Positions 1 through 10,909 of a DNA stretch of 64,000 bases are shown here, piece by piece (position 1 is the stretch's first letter; each line of letters begins with the position of its first letter). Both the position numbers and the translations under genes were made by a program. The notes beneath the pieces were generated by a model. It had not been told where the DNA came from and ran no database searches. It worked only from the letters and a program-made list of their open reading frames with translations. The DNA comes from Argentina anserina (Eukaryota > Streptophyta > Magnoliopsida > Rosales > Rosaceae). The stretch covers positions 19,232,395 to 19,296,394 of the forward strand of contig NC_065878.1 of assembly GCF_933775445.1 (NCBI RefSeq), given 5' to 3'.

Positions 1-524
1 CGGGCCGGGTGAATGAAAGCGAGTCGGATTTTTTTGATTTAGGATTTAGGTAGGAGAGTTAATTGGGTATGAGGAGCGGTTTGGGTATGAGGAGCGGAGA
101 GGAGAGGGGCGATCTTGAGGAGCGGCGAGTGACGTCGGGGTGGGGAGACAGCAGCGGCAACTGAGGAGCGGGCGAGCGACATCGGGGCGGGGAGAGACAG
201 CAGCAGCAGCGGCGAAGAGAGCACCGAGGAGAGGCTTGGCTCAGGTGAGCAACGGCGGATTGTCGAGAGCACCGAGGAGAGGCAGCTCCTGGAAACTGAG
301 AGAGCACGACCGGAGGAGCAGCGGTGACTGCGGGTTGATGAGGAGCAGCGACGGAGCGACTTCGGAGGGGCAGCGGGCGATTAGCTCCGGGAAAAATCGA
401 CGGCGACGTCGAGCGGCGAGTCCGAGTGCGGAGCGGCCAAGCAGACGCAGCGGAGAGACGTCGGAGGTCGACCTGCCGGAAAAAAGGAAAAGGAAAGAAC
501 AGAGCAGGAGGCTCTGATACCAAG
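1..524 (-). mobile_element. Leader (internal region) of a minus-strand LTR retrotransposon, cut by the window edge
   Basis: Read on the minus strand, positions 522-511 spell TGGTATCAGAGC, the standard primer-binding site complementary to plant initiator tRNA-Met. It lies two bases inside an LTR end. The sequence beyond it, running off the left edge, would be the 5' leader of the element. It is very GC-rich and purine-rich on the plus strand (repeated gaggag and agcagcgg words), unlike the rest of the window. This leaves long open frames on both strands (59-523 minus, 140-517 plus) that show no gag, protease or other domain. I regard those frames as products of base composition. Gag-pol, if present, lies outside the window. 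Confidence 0.6.
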
Positions 525-742
525 TGGTAATATACTGATCTTTCTCTTCAATTTGATGATTTACATATACAGATTCAATGGTATATATAGACTAATTTAG
601 ACTATATACTAATCTCTCAACTAATCACTCCACTACCGATTGTTTCCTCCACTATCTCTTCATTCACCTACTACCATCCACTCACAATGTGATTATACGT
701 GTACCTTTTGATGCATCTATAGACCCATTCTTTGGGAGAACA
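525..742 (-). mobile_element. LTR of the minus-strand retrotransposon (outer end uncertain)
   Basis: The inner end is fixed by the primer-binding site: on the minus strand the LTR ends ...TATTACCA, then two bases, then the PBS. In plus coordinates it starts with TG at 525. A TATA-like stretch (tatatataga) lies near 583-592. The outer end is a guess. Position 742 closes a ...gagaaca string that would give a minus-strand start of TGTTCTCCC, a common LTR opening. The matching target duplication would be at the other end of the element, outside the window, so this cannot be checked here. Confidence 0.4.
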
Positions 743-878
743 ATCAAATATATATAATTTTCTGCACTACTGTCCTATTGCATCCTGTTACTGTGTGATC
801 TATTGCGTGTGTGTGTGGTTTTTTTTTTTTGAGAAGGTGATCTATAGTGTGTTTCTCTTTTCCTGGTGAGTATATCAG
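743..878. other. Short spacer, no gene seen
   Basis: AT-rich DNA with TG and T runs between the LTR and the AUG4 fragment. The last bases (tatatcag before 879) would serve as a splice acceptor for the first AUG4-like exon. Confidence 0.4.
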
Positions 879-1259
879 GGTAAAGTTAATAATTGAAGAG
901 CTGGAAGGGGAGGAAGCAGCTCTGAAGGAAGATCAGTATTCAGCAGATAGAAAATTTACTGAATACTACAACTTATGAAACAAGTACATAATTTTTTGTT
1001 CCTGCAGACTGATAGCAGCCATATTTTGTTTAGGAGGATATATAACAGATGGTCTTTTGCACAAAACTAGGTCTTCAATAACATTGCAAGGCAGTACCAT
1101 GATATTGTATAAGTAATGTAAATGCTTAAAGTGGTCAATTACCTTCCATTAATTATTTAGTTTCTTAATGCGGAACTAATTAACATTCCTTCACAGAAGT
1201 TGGAAAATATGCAATGGACAATCCAACAAGTTGAGATGGACCTCAAACGCCCCCAATAA
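879..1259 (+). pseudogene. Fragment of augmin subunit 4 (AUG4/HAUS4) gene: two exon remnants
   Basis: Two short stretches translate to pieces of the AUGMIN subunit 4 C-terminal half. Positions 880-972, after a cag acceptor, give VKLIIEELEGEEAALKEDQY followed by SADRKFTEYYN. Positions 1197-1259, after a tcacag acceptor, give KLENMQWTIQQVEMDLKRPQ then a stop. In the plant protein as I recall it, these segments are separated by about 110 residues (the coiled-coil section with a CxxC pair). That part is missing here, and the first piece runs into TGA three bases after its last conserved codon. AUG4 is part of the eight-subunit augmin complex that recruits gamma-tubulin to microtubules. This copy cannot make it. 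It is a captured or decayed duplicate, recent enough that the exon ends still match. The family call is from memory of the Arabidopsis protein. Confidence 0.6.
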
Positions 1260-1980
1260 CTACCCTAGTTGCATGCCTGAGTGCTCTAGTTCGAATTCTC
1301 ATGATGATTGGGGGTGCCTTTAATTCAGAAGTACACTAACAACTAACAAGCATATGTAGCTATTAATTTCCAATTACCAATTATGAGTCCCTTGTAGACT
1401 ACAAAGTATACACAGTGATCTAATCAGTTCACGACTCAAGACTTGACAATGCAGATGGGATAACAATGGTGAATAAAATAATGAGCAAATTGCAATAATA
1501 ACAAAGAGAGAGATAGAAACTGACCTATTGTGTGTGTCTGTAGATAACATCAAAAAAGCCTTGATCAATTGATGGATGGATGGATGAGTTTTTGTTTCTA
1601 ATAGAAACCAAAGCGGAGCAACCAGCTTCCACCAATGGGGTTGCTTCCATAGCAACATATTGCAGTAGTCAGCAGACTAGTGATGAACTCCAACCTTGGC
1701 AAGCATGTCCACTTACCCACATCACACAACTGAGGAAGTCGGCGGAATAAGAGTTGAGGTTAGCTATAAATTTTTTTTTATCTGGGCTGCAGGGCTGGTA
1801 TAGATGATATACATATAGTTGGGGGTATTTTAGCCAAAATTTCGGATGGGCTATAGTTCTACCAGCCCGCCACTTACTTGCGCCCCTGCACAGATAGTTA
1901 ATGTTTTGAATGAAACTAATTAAACATTTTGGGTGTGTATTCTGACTACAATTTTGGTGTCAATATTGAATTTGTAAAAG
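1260..1980. other. Intergenic, no gene supported
   Basis: AT-rich DNA. A minus-strand open frame at 1374-1658 has no recognisable domain and no splice context. Confidence 0.4.
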
Positions 1981-2130
1981 ATGACAAAGTACCATTATGC
2001 GTGGAACCCTAGTGGCCCCCCATTTAGGGTTTTGCAAACCTTAGCTCTATACAACCTAGTTCTACTACTATGCTCTCTCACAAATATCTCTTCTCTTTTC
2101 ACAAACACATATTCCCCTCCGTTGATCACC

Positions 2131-2527
2131 ATGTCGAGCCTTGAGATGGTCACAACTAGTTTTGCCCAATTTATGGCACTTGCTAGCAGTGACGTCATTG
2201 ATGTATCGTTCATGGGTCCTTTGGATAATTTACCGATCCAAACAAATACCTTTCTCTTGGCCAAAACCCTCACCACCGAGCCGGTGAAGATCAAGGATAT
2301 CTTTGCAAGGTAAGTTTCATCGAATCTGGAAGCTCTGTCGCAGCTTTAAGGTTCAGGCACGAGGCCCGTCGCTCTATGTCTTCAGTTTTGATATTACAAA
2401 GGATCGAAACATTGTCTTTTGGGGAGGTCTAAAGTCTCCAATGTCCATTCCAATAAATTGGTTGTACTTTTGCAACGGAGTCCAACGGCGTTGGAAGTTG
2501 AGATCAGAGATGGTCCAAGTCAAATAG
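2131..2527 (+). pseudogene. DUF4283-type retroelement (LINE-associated) protein fragment, frameshifted
   Basis: Two overlapping plus frames join into one DUF4283-like stretch. The first ends ...FLLAKTLTTEPVKIKDIFAR at 2313. The second continues KFHRIWKLCRSFKVQARGPS, then LYVFSFD and a short WGGLKSP segment. The order resembles the DUF4283 signature of plant LINE and zinc-knuckle proteins: a ...GK.L...P... helix, a ...IW.......V...G...F.F strand pair, and a ..GGPW.. motif. The degraded WGGLKSP stands where GGPW is expected. A frame change around 2305 breaks the reading. No CCHC knuckle, endonuclease or reverse transcriptase follows. It is a relic of a non-LTR retrotransposon or a related domesticated gene. 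Confidence 0.45.
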
Positions 2528-2529
2528 TT

Positions 2530-4110
2530 GAATGTCATGATCCAGACCATAGTGTGAAGAGTCAAGAAAAGATTTAGTTTAGTATGTTGTCTATTATTAT
2601 GCTCGATATCGTAGAATATGCAGTTTTTAGGAATAATTGAGCTTCATCATTACTAAAGAATAGTTCTATGTCGCATGCTAGTTTTGAGTTTTTGCTCATG
2701 ACCTCTTGTTTGTACTTTATTACAACGGAGGAGTATGTAATGGTTATTCCGGCCACATAAAAGTTATAAAACATAGTATGTTTGCTATTAAAAAAAATAT
2801 TGTATTTGTAAAAGATCGCACTTGATTATATAATTGATAAATTGACAATAAGTTCGGTTAAGAGAAACAAGCAAGTGAAGCAACCATTGCCGGTAAAAGT
2901 AGTTGAGTTACAACAAATTGGAATTCGCTAATTCTTTCGTGAATCATGCATGATTTGGTTAACTATCACAACAACATAACTATTCCGAAGCTTCTTCATC
3001 GGCAATTACACTATGTATCTAATTTTTTCTTAATATATGTAGAATACGATGTGATCACCTTTTTTATGCTATGCACACTTAGTATTTGATTGAGTGTCAC
3101 AAAATTATTTTGGAATAGTATTTGATTGAGTGTCACAAAATTATTTTGGTGCAAATATATCGAAGTTTAACATTATGATTATTTTGGGATCTGGGTTTGG
3201 CATTGCTGTGTTTGGCGGCGGCCCATTGAAATGTTCGGTCATGAAGATATGTGCTACGATGAACAGAAGAAGTTACAGAACAAGCCTGCGACTCCAAATC
3301 AAGTTGTGTAAAGCATGCATCCTATTAATCCATTATGGAAACAAAATTAGTATAAGTTGTTATAGTCTGCTCAATTAATCAAACTACTAACCGATATGAA
3401 AAAAAAAATGAACGAGGGCACAGCTTGGCAACTTTTACAAGTTAGAGTATGAAGAACTTGGGTGTGCTTAAATGCTATCGGAATGACGCTAATCATCCCA
3501 TTTATGTGTCATTAGTAGCTTTATATTTGGAGACTAAACCTTGTTTCAGACAAATATAAGAAAAACAAAGGACGTTGGCATTTAGAACAAATGAGATATT
3601 GGAGAGTATTAATTTATTTTGTTCACTTACTCTTCAACCAATTTAAATATGCTCATTGACATGATTATGTCAAATAAATCATAAATTATCATCTTAATGA
3701 CCATTTATCCCCATACAGATACTTACATTTATTACCCCATTAGATTGGAACAAATCTACTACACAGACGTGACCTTAACTACTACCGTTACAAAATCAAG
3801 AGGTGCTTGCAACGATTTCCCACGGCCTCCACCCCATAATTACATAGCTAGCTAGATTGCGAAACCTCATGAACAACACTAAGTTCTATTCTTTTGAGTA
3901 ATGGATAATGTTGTATATACATGCAGTTTGTTACAATAGACTCATCACCAATCGTTCTACCCATCCAGGTTAATTAGAAGATATAAATCTATTTCTATCA
4001 TTTAATTTAGAGTTTGTTGCATTGTCGTTACAGGTGTAGCAATATAAGTCTCACAATAATCATCATAACGATTGTAAACAATATAACTAGCGAACTCTAT
4101 GTTACATCGG
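2530..4110. other. Intergenic, no gene supported
   Basis: AT-rich sequence with only short open frames. A phrase of about 26 bp (tagtatttgattgagtgtca plus following bases) is repeated near 3078 and 3117. Confidence 0.4.
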
Positions 4111-4111
4111 A

Positions 4112-4287
4112 TTAAATGAGAACTGCGGTCTCTAAATCCGACACTGCGGCTTCTGCCTGATTGAGTGCATTTGCATTGTTAAGGACTTGTGCTTGGGCGC
4201 TATCCAATATGCAGTGGAGACGACTTATTCCACCATCAAGCTGATGCATGAGCTGTTGCATCTCATGTGGGGATTCAGGCTCCATTC
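4112..4287 (-). other. Unrecognised exon-like open frame
   Basis: On the minus strand a good splice acceptor (a T-rich tract, then ctatgtag) is followed directly by an open frame. It reads MEPESPHEMQQLMHQLDGGI, continues with a heptad-like, Ala/Leu/Asn-rich stretch, and ends ...SDLETAVLI and a stop at 4112. The amino-acid use looks more like a real helical segment than chance, and it could be the last exon of a coiled-coil protein. I could not find a matching upstream exon, and I do not recognise the family. It may be another captured gene fragment, like the AUG4 pieces nearby. Confidence 0.25.
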
Positions 4288-4461
4288 TACATAGATGCAA
4301 CAAAATATCAAGCTCAAAAGGCACGAGCAAAGGAAGATCAAATCAGTGGAAAGTAAATCAAAGCAAACAGAACTTAACCCCAACCAATAGCGCACCCCTG
4401 CTTATTGTTCATACACAATCCCTTCTGATATTTTGAGAAAAATCTTGAGGGTAATATGTTT

Positions 4462-4463
<2 letters not shown>

Positions 4464-4546
<83 letters not shown>
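4464..4546. repeat. Compound microsatellite (TC)n-(CA)n
   Basis: About 31 uninterrupted TC/CT units run straight into about 11 CA units. Confidence 0.95.
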
Positions 4547-6345
4547 TTACGTACGCGAGTATATAGCCAGAGAAAGAGAGATGTCCAACAAAGAGTGAAG
4601 GAGAGACCAATCAGAAAGTTTTTATTTTAATTAAGTGGCCAGCATCCAAATAGGATGAAACCTTGAGAATTGAGGAGTTAAATTATCAATTTTGTTCCTA
4701 TTTCTGGTAGGAAATGTTGACTGTACGTGGAGAAATTGACGTTGTGAGGGAAATGCAGAGTTGCAGACTGTAGAAATTCTACTCTGCAAGTTTGATTAGC
4801 TTTTCAGTTCTTACTATGGTAACTATATTTGAATTTCCCTCTCAATACTTGTTTGTTCCCCTTCCCAAGTCACGACTTCTGACTTCAATCAAGTGCAGCC
4901 ACTTCTTAAACGCTTGAAACAATTGCAGAAATTACAGTGAAGAAGGGTGCAAACTAAATGAAATCATTTTCATCCCATATCCGTGTCTGTGGTCGTGTTA
5001 TAGCCTACATAGAATGTTGTATGATATACGTACCATCTGAGGAGAGTTTGTTGATTTGTTTCGATAGACAGAACTTTGTCAACTATCTGAAAGAGAATTG
5101 GATTTACCAGACATGACAGGATATTAATTCAATCTTTAATTGCTAAACTTGAAAGTCATCAGCTCATATAGTGAGTGAATCTGCATACTCTGACAATCTC
5201 TCATTGTAAGCACAAAATCTCTAGCAGTAAATTATGATGTGTATGTTTAATGATTACAAATCGTACTGCTGTATTAACACAAGTGAATATTATTTCTATG
5301 ATCGTACAAATCAATCAATACTCAATACTCGATTTATTCATATCTTCTGATTTCTTCGATTGATGGCTGTGCTTTTAGTGAGAAATGTCTTAGTATTGAA
5401 CTGTATCCATAAAAGTATCATAAACACATTAACTCATGTTTCAGTAATAACAAGCACACAACAAACATATAGTTGAATAAGAAGTACTAACTTTGATTGT
5501 TCATGTTACCCATTTAGCTTCAACAGGGAAGCTTCTCTGCAATACTCTCTCCTTAGCACTCATTTGTGTGAAATGTTTTTGTGCGCATCTTGAGCTTGCA
5601 GAGGGATCCCCTTATGTATTGTACTAATCAGACTCCTTGAGTTCCATCTCACAAGGCAAACCAAGGTTATTTAATTAGTTATTATGTGATAATCATAGTA
5701 TAAGATAATATACTATTTGAACTCCTTATATTATCTTTGTCAGATATAGAGAATAATATCCCATTAAGTATTTATCATTTAATCTTTTTTACTTATTTCA
5801 CAAAATGCATGTGTGTTGGATTTTCATGAGATATTCTTAAGTACACGTTAGATTTAACTCTAACACTTAATATCTGGTTGATCTTGGTATCTAACTACTA
5901 CGGAAGTCGTGAAGTGTGAAGAAATTGGAGCTGAAATGAGTATTGAGCCCAACGCTTACATTGCATTTGCGTGCCTTTTGGTGCTTTATAAGAACCATGT
6001 ATGCTAGCTTATTAAATGTAATTGTTTGATTTGAGACTTTGTGGTAGTGAATCATCTACTGTATGAGGCTCTGTGTGAAATGAGATATTGGAGGATCCTA
6101 AATTTTGTTTGGCGGTTTAAAGTATCCTTCACCGATTGTAAAGAGTATTTTGATTTGAGATACACTAAGAACTTTCAAAACTGTGGATATCGGAAGATAT
6201 TAAGGTTGTATCTGGGAGTAGCATCGTCAGAGGCTACTATCCTTAATTAAACTAAGTTATGTGGTCAAGAATAGTAATTGTACAACCTGTGCTGTAAAAA
6301 AACGTCGATGATGTACTTTACCCACACAGTGATCAATATATATAT
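4547..6345. other. Intergenic, no gene supported
   Basis: AT-rich with no recognisable domain. A plus-strand open frame at 6041-6250 contains Trp-, Tyr- and Phe-rich sequence but no family I know. Confidence 0.4.
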
Positions 6346-6646
6346 AGGGAGACGATCGAGAGCCGACGTTCCGATTCCAGTGATGGCAAGATGCAGCGGC
6401 GTGGCGGACCAACATAGGGGGACTCACCACGGTGAGGCGATCATGTCTGTGCCATTTGGAGCTCCAATAGTGGCCGGAATTAGAAAGTCACCGGAATAAA
6501 CCTAGAAAATTATTTTTGCTGATATCAGCTATCGATAGAGTTCCGACCGGCACAGACATGAGCGCCAAGAGGTGGGGAGTGTAGTTGTGCCGGTCAACCG
6601 CGCCGACACGCCTCGCCGTCACCGGAATCGGGATGTCCACACTTTA
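6346..6646. mobile_element. Foldback element A, GC-rich inverted repeat of about 300 bp
   Basis: The left arm (from about 6364, cgacgttccgattccagtga) matches the reverse complement of the right arm (ending near 6640, where the complement reads gacatcccgattccggtga). A second matching block, catgtctgtgcc, lies at 6443-6454 and, inverted, at about 6550-6561. The arms are about 120 bp and diverged. Both ends sit in TA repeats, so exact termini and a target duplication cannot be read. The GC-rich arms stand out from their surroundings. Confidence 0.55.
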
Positions 6647-6654
6647 TATATATA

Positions 6655-7063
6655 CGAGACTTTTCATGTAAGGAGGTCTTTATCTTAGCTTAAGATACAG
6701 ATTTTCATTTTTGACCAACTATTCGATCGCGTTTTCACATCTCCACCATCAAATATCTAGGTAATAATGTATATATCATCTCCACAAAATTTCAGCCGAT
6801 TCCATAACCGTTAAGGTATTCATAACTTCGATTTTCTACTCAAAATATGAACGGTTCAGGTTCGACAAATTCAATACGTCCATTGGTTTTGATTAGTTCG
6901 ATACCTTAACGATCATGAAATTGGCTGAAATTTTGTAGAGATGATCTATACGTTATAAGCTAGATATTGGACGGTGGAGATGTGACAACTCGATCTAAAA
7001 GTTGGTCAACAATGAAAATCCGTACCTTAAGCTAAGATAAGGACCTCCTTATGTGAAAAACCT
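6655..7063. mobile_element. Foldback element B copy 1 (Mutator-like MITE), about 410 bp
   Basis: A long inverted repeat. The left arm begins cgagacttttcatgtaagga and goes on through tcttagcttaagatac. The right arm is its reverse complement, ending ...taaggacctccttatgtgaa and aaacc. The arms are about 190 bp each and nearly meet in the middle, so the transcript would be one long hairpin. A second copy lies at 41121-41532. Here both flanks are TA repeats (tatatatata / tatacatat), so the target duplication is masked. No coding capacity. Confidence 0.75.
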
Positions 7064-7086
7064 TATACATATATATATATATATAT
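7064..7086. repeat. TA-repeat spacer between foldback elements
   Basis: (TA)n between elements B and C. Confidence 0.8.
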
Positions 7087-10074
7087 GATTTCTCTAATAC
7101 AGAGGTCTGTTTCAGAGAAATTATACGGATGGACTATGATAACCATAAGATCTATTCAAGTTAAACTCAACGGCCACGATTAAAACTAAAAACAAACGGA
7201 CTTAAAAAGTAGATACGGGTGGGTAAAAGTTGGGTACCCAAATCTGCGAAACCATTACTACTTGGTCATTTCCAGTTCCACCCAGATTTGCGACAGTGGC
7301 GACACCATAGCTGAGGGCCACCCGGGTGTGTCACACCCCGGGACCATTTTCGGTCCCGAAATGCAGGAGTAATTGCCGTAGTTCTAAGTTAGTACCAATC
7401 GATACGGGATCCTACGCATCGACAACGCCAACTCACGACTACAAGGCTATGGGGAAAAGTAAATAATAGTAAATTTGGGATTAAAACAAAGAATCTCAAT
7501 TTATTGAATAAATACGAAGAAGCGGAAGGTACCAAATAAAATGAAAGTTCAACTATGACATGAGAAAAGCGCGTCATCATAATAAATACGGGCCAAAGGA
7601 AACAGAGTACGCGTCGTGCAATTGTTGAAGTATAAACGGAAATTGGGTAAATAAGAAGTCACACCGGAAGCTGGCTCCTCGGTATCGAAAGTGAACCACG
7701 AGCGATGCAACGCCACTAGCACCTAATCTAGGTCCTCGCGAAAAAGTTGGCAGGTACCTGAAAAGTAGGGGTGAGCACTCGTCCTCGCTAACCTGATGCG
7801 GGTGAGACGACCCAACCGTAATTAGCGTAAAAACACATAACCAAAGTTCAACCGAGACTATTAGGGTAAGTCAAGTAAAATCATGCAGATGTAAAATATG
7901 CGACTCGGCTCAAAATATCAAATACGCCGATAGGGTATATCCAACCCGACCGGCTCTAAGGTTCGCCTTCGGGCGAACCGAGAGCCAATAATGTACTACG
8001 GTGCCAGATATCAGAACACGGTTATCACCGTAGTAATAAGTCACACGGTGCCGGACATCAGGACAATGAAATCACCGTGATGGTGTCCGGACATCAAGAC
8101 GAGGGATTCACCATATAATAATAAAATATGCGGTGCCAGATATCAGTACACGAAATCACCGACTTATAATCATGCATAAAATAAAATGGTCAGTCTCGAG
8201 ACTTATGACCAAAGTGCTAAGGAATGCAACATGTGATAAAGGCGTATAGCATATACATTTTATATATAGAAAACCATTAACCCATAAGGTACCGGCTCAC
8301 CCTACCTGTTATAGCAGTGTCGAAGTCCGCGCCCTAAGTCACGCTGCTCGTGCTCCGCGTAGAATTGTGTCCCGCAAGCAAGTCTCATAGCTAAACAAAT
8401 AACAAAAAAGGATAAGTAAGGTCCATGACGTTTTTAGTCGGTTTAGTAATTGAACGTTGGTTTGACTACTCGCATCGAGGTCTCGAGATGATCTGTCGAT
8501 TTTCTAAAGGTGAGTGTGAATTTTTTATAGATATTCGGTGAGTGTGAATTTTTTATAGATATTCGTATCTTAGATTTAAAACGTGAATGATCGATAAATG
8601 GAAATCTTAAATTTATCATTTCGCATTTAAATCTCTCACGCTTAAGAGATCCTCGATTTCCGATCCGGACGGAAATCGAGTTTAAGATTTAACCGTAACG
8701 CTAAAATTACGTTTTCGCGAAAGGTTACTAATTTTCCTTAATCTGATTTAAATCGAGAAACCTAAAGGTAAAAAGGTTGAAATGAGATTTAAGTAAAAAC
8801 TAAATTAATTATTATTTGGGTAAATAGTAACTTTTTAACTTATTTACTACTAGGGGTAAGACCGTAATTATTAAAATTCAACAGGGGTAGAAGGTAATTT
8901 CACAAGGCCAGTAAAAGGTAAAAATGTAAGTTTGAAACAGTAAAAACAAGAGTTTTTACCCTTCACCTCTGATCACAAAATACGGCCACAAAACCTACTC
9001 TAGTCCACTCCAAATCGACATGCAAGTATACCATGAGAAACATAATAGGATTTCTAACAAGATTACAATAGTTTCAAAGAGATTCGAGGTCGTTTAGTAC
9101 CTCAACGAAGATCGAATGAGGTCTCGTCGCCTTCGAGTTGCAGCGCCACCGTTCCGGGCTGCTGCGACGTCGCTCGCACCTTCCAGTCACTTGTGCCGCC
9201 TCTCCGAGTTTCACCAGCAACCCAGAAACACTTGCAAGCTCCTGGGATTTGAGAACACACTCGCCGAAGCTCACAAACACGCCGGCGAGTTCGGAAACAA
9301 GAAAGGTAGAGCTTTTGGCTCAAACTCGATGGATTCGAGGAAGGGAAGTGTTGGAAAGGAGAATGTGGTTCAAATTTACCAGAAAGGAGGGCGACAAGGT
9401 CGCCGGAGCTTCTCGACTTCAAATCTCGAACTCGCCGGGACTAAGATGCATGTCGACTCCGTTGGTACTGTCGGAGAGTGGAGAGAGAAGAGGTCACAAT
9501 AGTGGTGGTCTCGTGGCGTGGCGACGCCGAACGGCAGCAGTGCGCCCTGAAGAGGGTGGCGGTGGTACCTTTGTTTCGAAACAGAGAGAGAGAAAAGAGA
9601 TGGGTGAATAATGATGGGCTGCTAGGGTTGGGCTCATTTTAAAGAAAAACTAACTGTGGAGATTAAATGAGGGCAATGAATGACTGAGATCTTAAAATAC
9701 AAGAAAGTAATTTCTGAAATGCGATTTAAGTAATCGTAAGCTACGTAAACTCATAGGAAATTAACCAAGCGTTGGAAAATTATCGAGCAAACGCTCCAGC
9801 GCTTGTGACGACGCGTTGTTTAATACAAAAATATTAAACTACATTTTTAACATCTCAGAAAAATGTCGATTGGTGTGAAAATTATGCCAGAAAGATAAAA
9901 AAAAATTTCTGAGGCTCACAGGGTGGTACCCAACTTTACCCACCCGTATCTACTTTTTAAGCAAGTTTGCTTTTAGTTCTAATCGTGTCCTTTGAGTTTA
10001 ACTTGAATAGATCTAATGGATATCATAGTCCATCGTAGAATTTTTCAGAAATGGACCTCCATATTAAAGAAACC
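7087..10074. mobile_element. Foldback element C (MITE with arms of about 150 bp), split by a solo LTR
   Basis: The left arm starts gatttctctaatacagaggt and runs to gtagatacgggtgggtaaaa and gttgggtaccc near 7241. The right arm, read on the minus strand from 10074, starts ggtttctttaatatggaggt and repeats the same order, including tagatctattcaagttaaac-like and gtagatacgggtgggtaaag blocks. The two arms now lie 2.7 kb apart because a 2.6-kb solo LTR (7329-9920) was inserted between them. Without it the element is about 390 bp. The flanks are AT-rich and give no clear target duplication. Confidence 0.7.
7324..9925. mobile_element. Solo LTR (7329-9920, 2592 bp) with 5-bp target duplication gggtg
   Basis: The unit starts TGTCACACCCCGGGACC, an opening seen in Ty3/gypsy (Tekay/Del-like) LTRs, and ends ...GAGGCTCACA, so it has TG...CA ends. 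It is bracketed by gggtg at 7324-7328 and again at 9921-9925. The target lies inside foldback element C, whose right arm resumes immediately after. Inside are diverged repeats carrying the motif cggtgcc(a/g)ga(t/c)atcag (about 7999-8165), and a 28-bp direct duplication at about 8509-8565. GC-rich open frames at 9102-9611 show no known domain. No primer-binding site, polypurine tract or second LTR follows, so I call it a solo LTR left by LTR-LTR recombination. Class assignment is inference from length and termini. Confidence 0.75.
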
Positions 10075-10082
10075 CTAATATA

Positions 10083-10484
10083 CAGTTCATATCCAGAGTG
10101 AAGCTTCACTCTGAAATTTCAGAGTGAAGTTCCAATTTTAACACACTTTTCGGTCAAATTTTTTCAGCATAAGCGATTCAATATTTAGGTATGCTATTCA
10201 AGATCATCTATACAAAATTTCATCTAATTCGGACATCGTTAAGGTATTGAAATTAAATTAAATCAATGAATGAATTAAAACTGTTCAACGTGAACCGTTC
10301 GTGTAAATATCAATTTTGAAAGCTCAAATCATTGTCAAATTGGATGAAACTTTGTAGAGATGATCTTGAATAGCATACCTAAATATTGAATCGCTTATGC
10401 TGAAAAAATTTGACCGAAAAGTGTGCAAAAATTGGAACTTCACTCTGAAATTTCAGAGTGAAGCTTCACTCTAAATAAGGACTA
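10083..10484. mobile_element. Foldback element D (Mutator-like MITE), 402 bp, with 10-bp target duplication
   Basis: Arms of about 180 bp. The left starts cagttcatatccagagtgaa. The right, on the minus strand, starts tagtccttatttagagtgaa. Both go on with gcttcactctgaaatttcag. The arms also contain a smaller palindrome (cactctgaaatttcagagtg). The direct repeat ccctaatata flanks the element at 10073-10082 and 10485-10494. The 9-10 bp duplication points to Mutator-type transposition. No coding capacity. Confidence 0.75.
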
Positions 10485-10486
10485 CC

Positions 10487-10489
<3 letters not shown>

Positions 10490-10528
<39 letters not shown>
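10490..10528. repeat. (TA)n microsatellite
   Basis: About 19 uninterrupted TA units directly next to foldback element D. Confidence 0.95.
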
Positions 10529-10531
<3 letters not shown>

Positions 10532-10780
10532 TCCATTACATAACCAACTCTTTAACTAATTGGGCAAAGTGCATAGAATTAGAAAACTTCATTGATGCAT
10601 TATCAACACCAATGATAAAATCTGAAATTTAAATCACCTTATCATCTTTTTACTTATACAACATTGAGTAATTTCTTTAGTAGAACCCTTTTTTCTTTGT
10701 ACACACTAGAATTAGTTATTAATTTTTGGTTTACTTAAATTTCCCATATATCATTCCATCTAACTTAGATAAAAAAATTC

Positions 10781-10909
<129 letters not shown>

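Noticed and set aside
59..523. Long open frames on both strands at the left edge
   Set aside because: They lie in the GC-rich retrotransposon leader and show no domain; open frames on both strands at once point to base composition.
1270..1310. B-box-like gttcgaattct suggesting a tRNA gene
   Set aside because: No A box or cloverleaf stems around it. I found no convincing tRNA or rRNA gene in the window.
9102..9611. Overlapping Arg/Ser-rich open frames on both strands
   Set aside because: They lie inside the solo LTR in a locally GC-rich patch, have no recognisable domain, and overlap on opposite strands.
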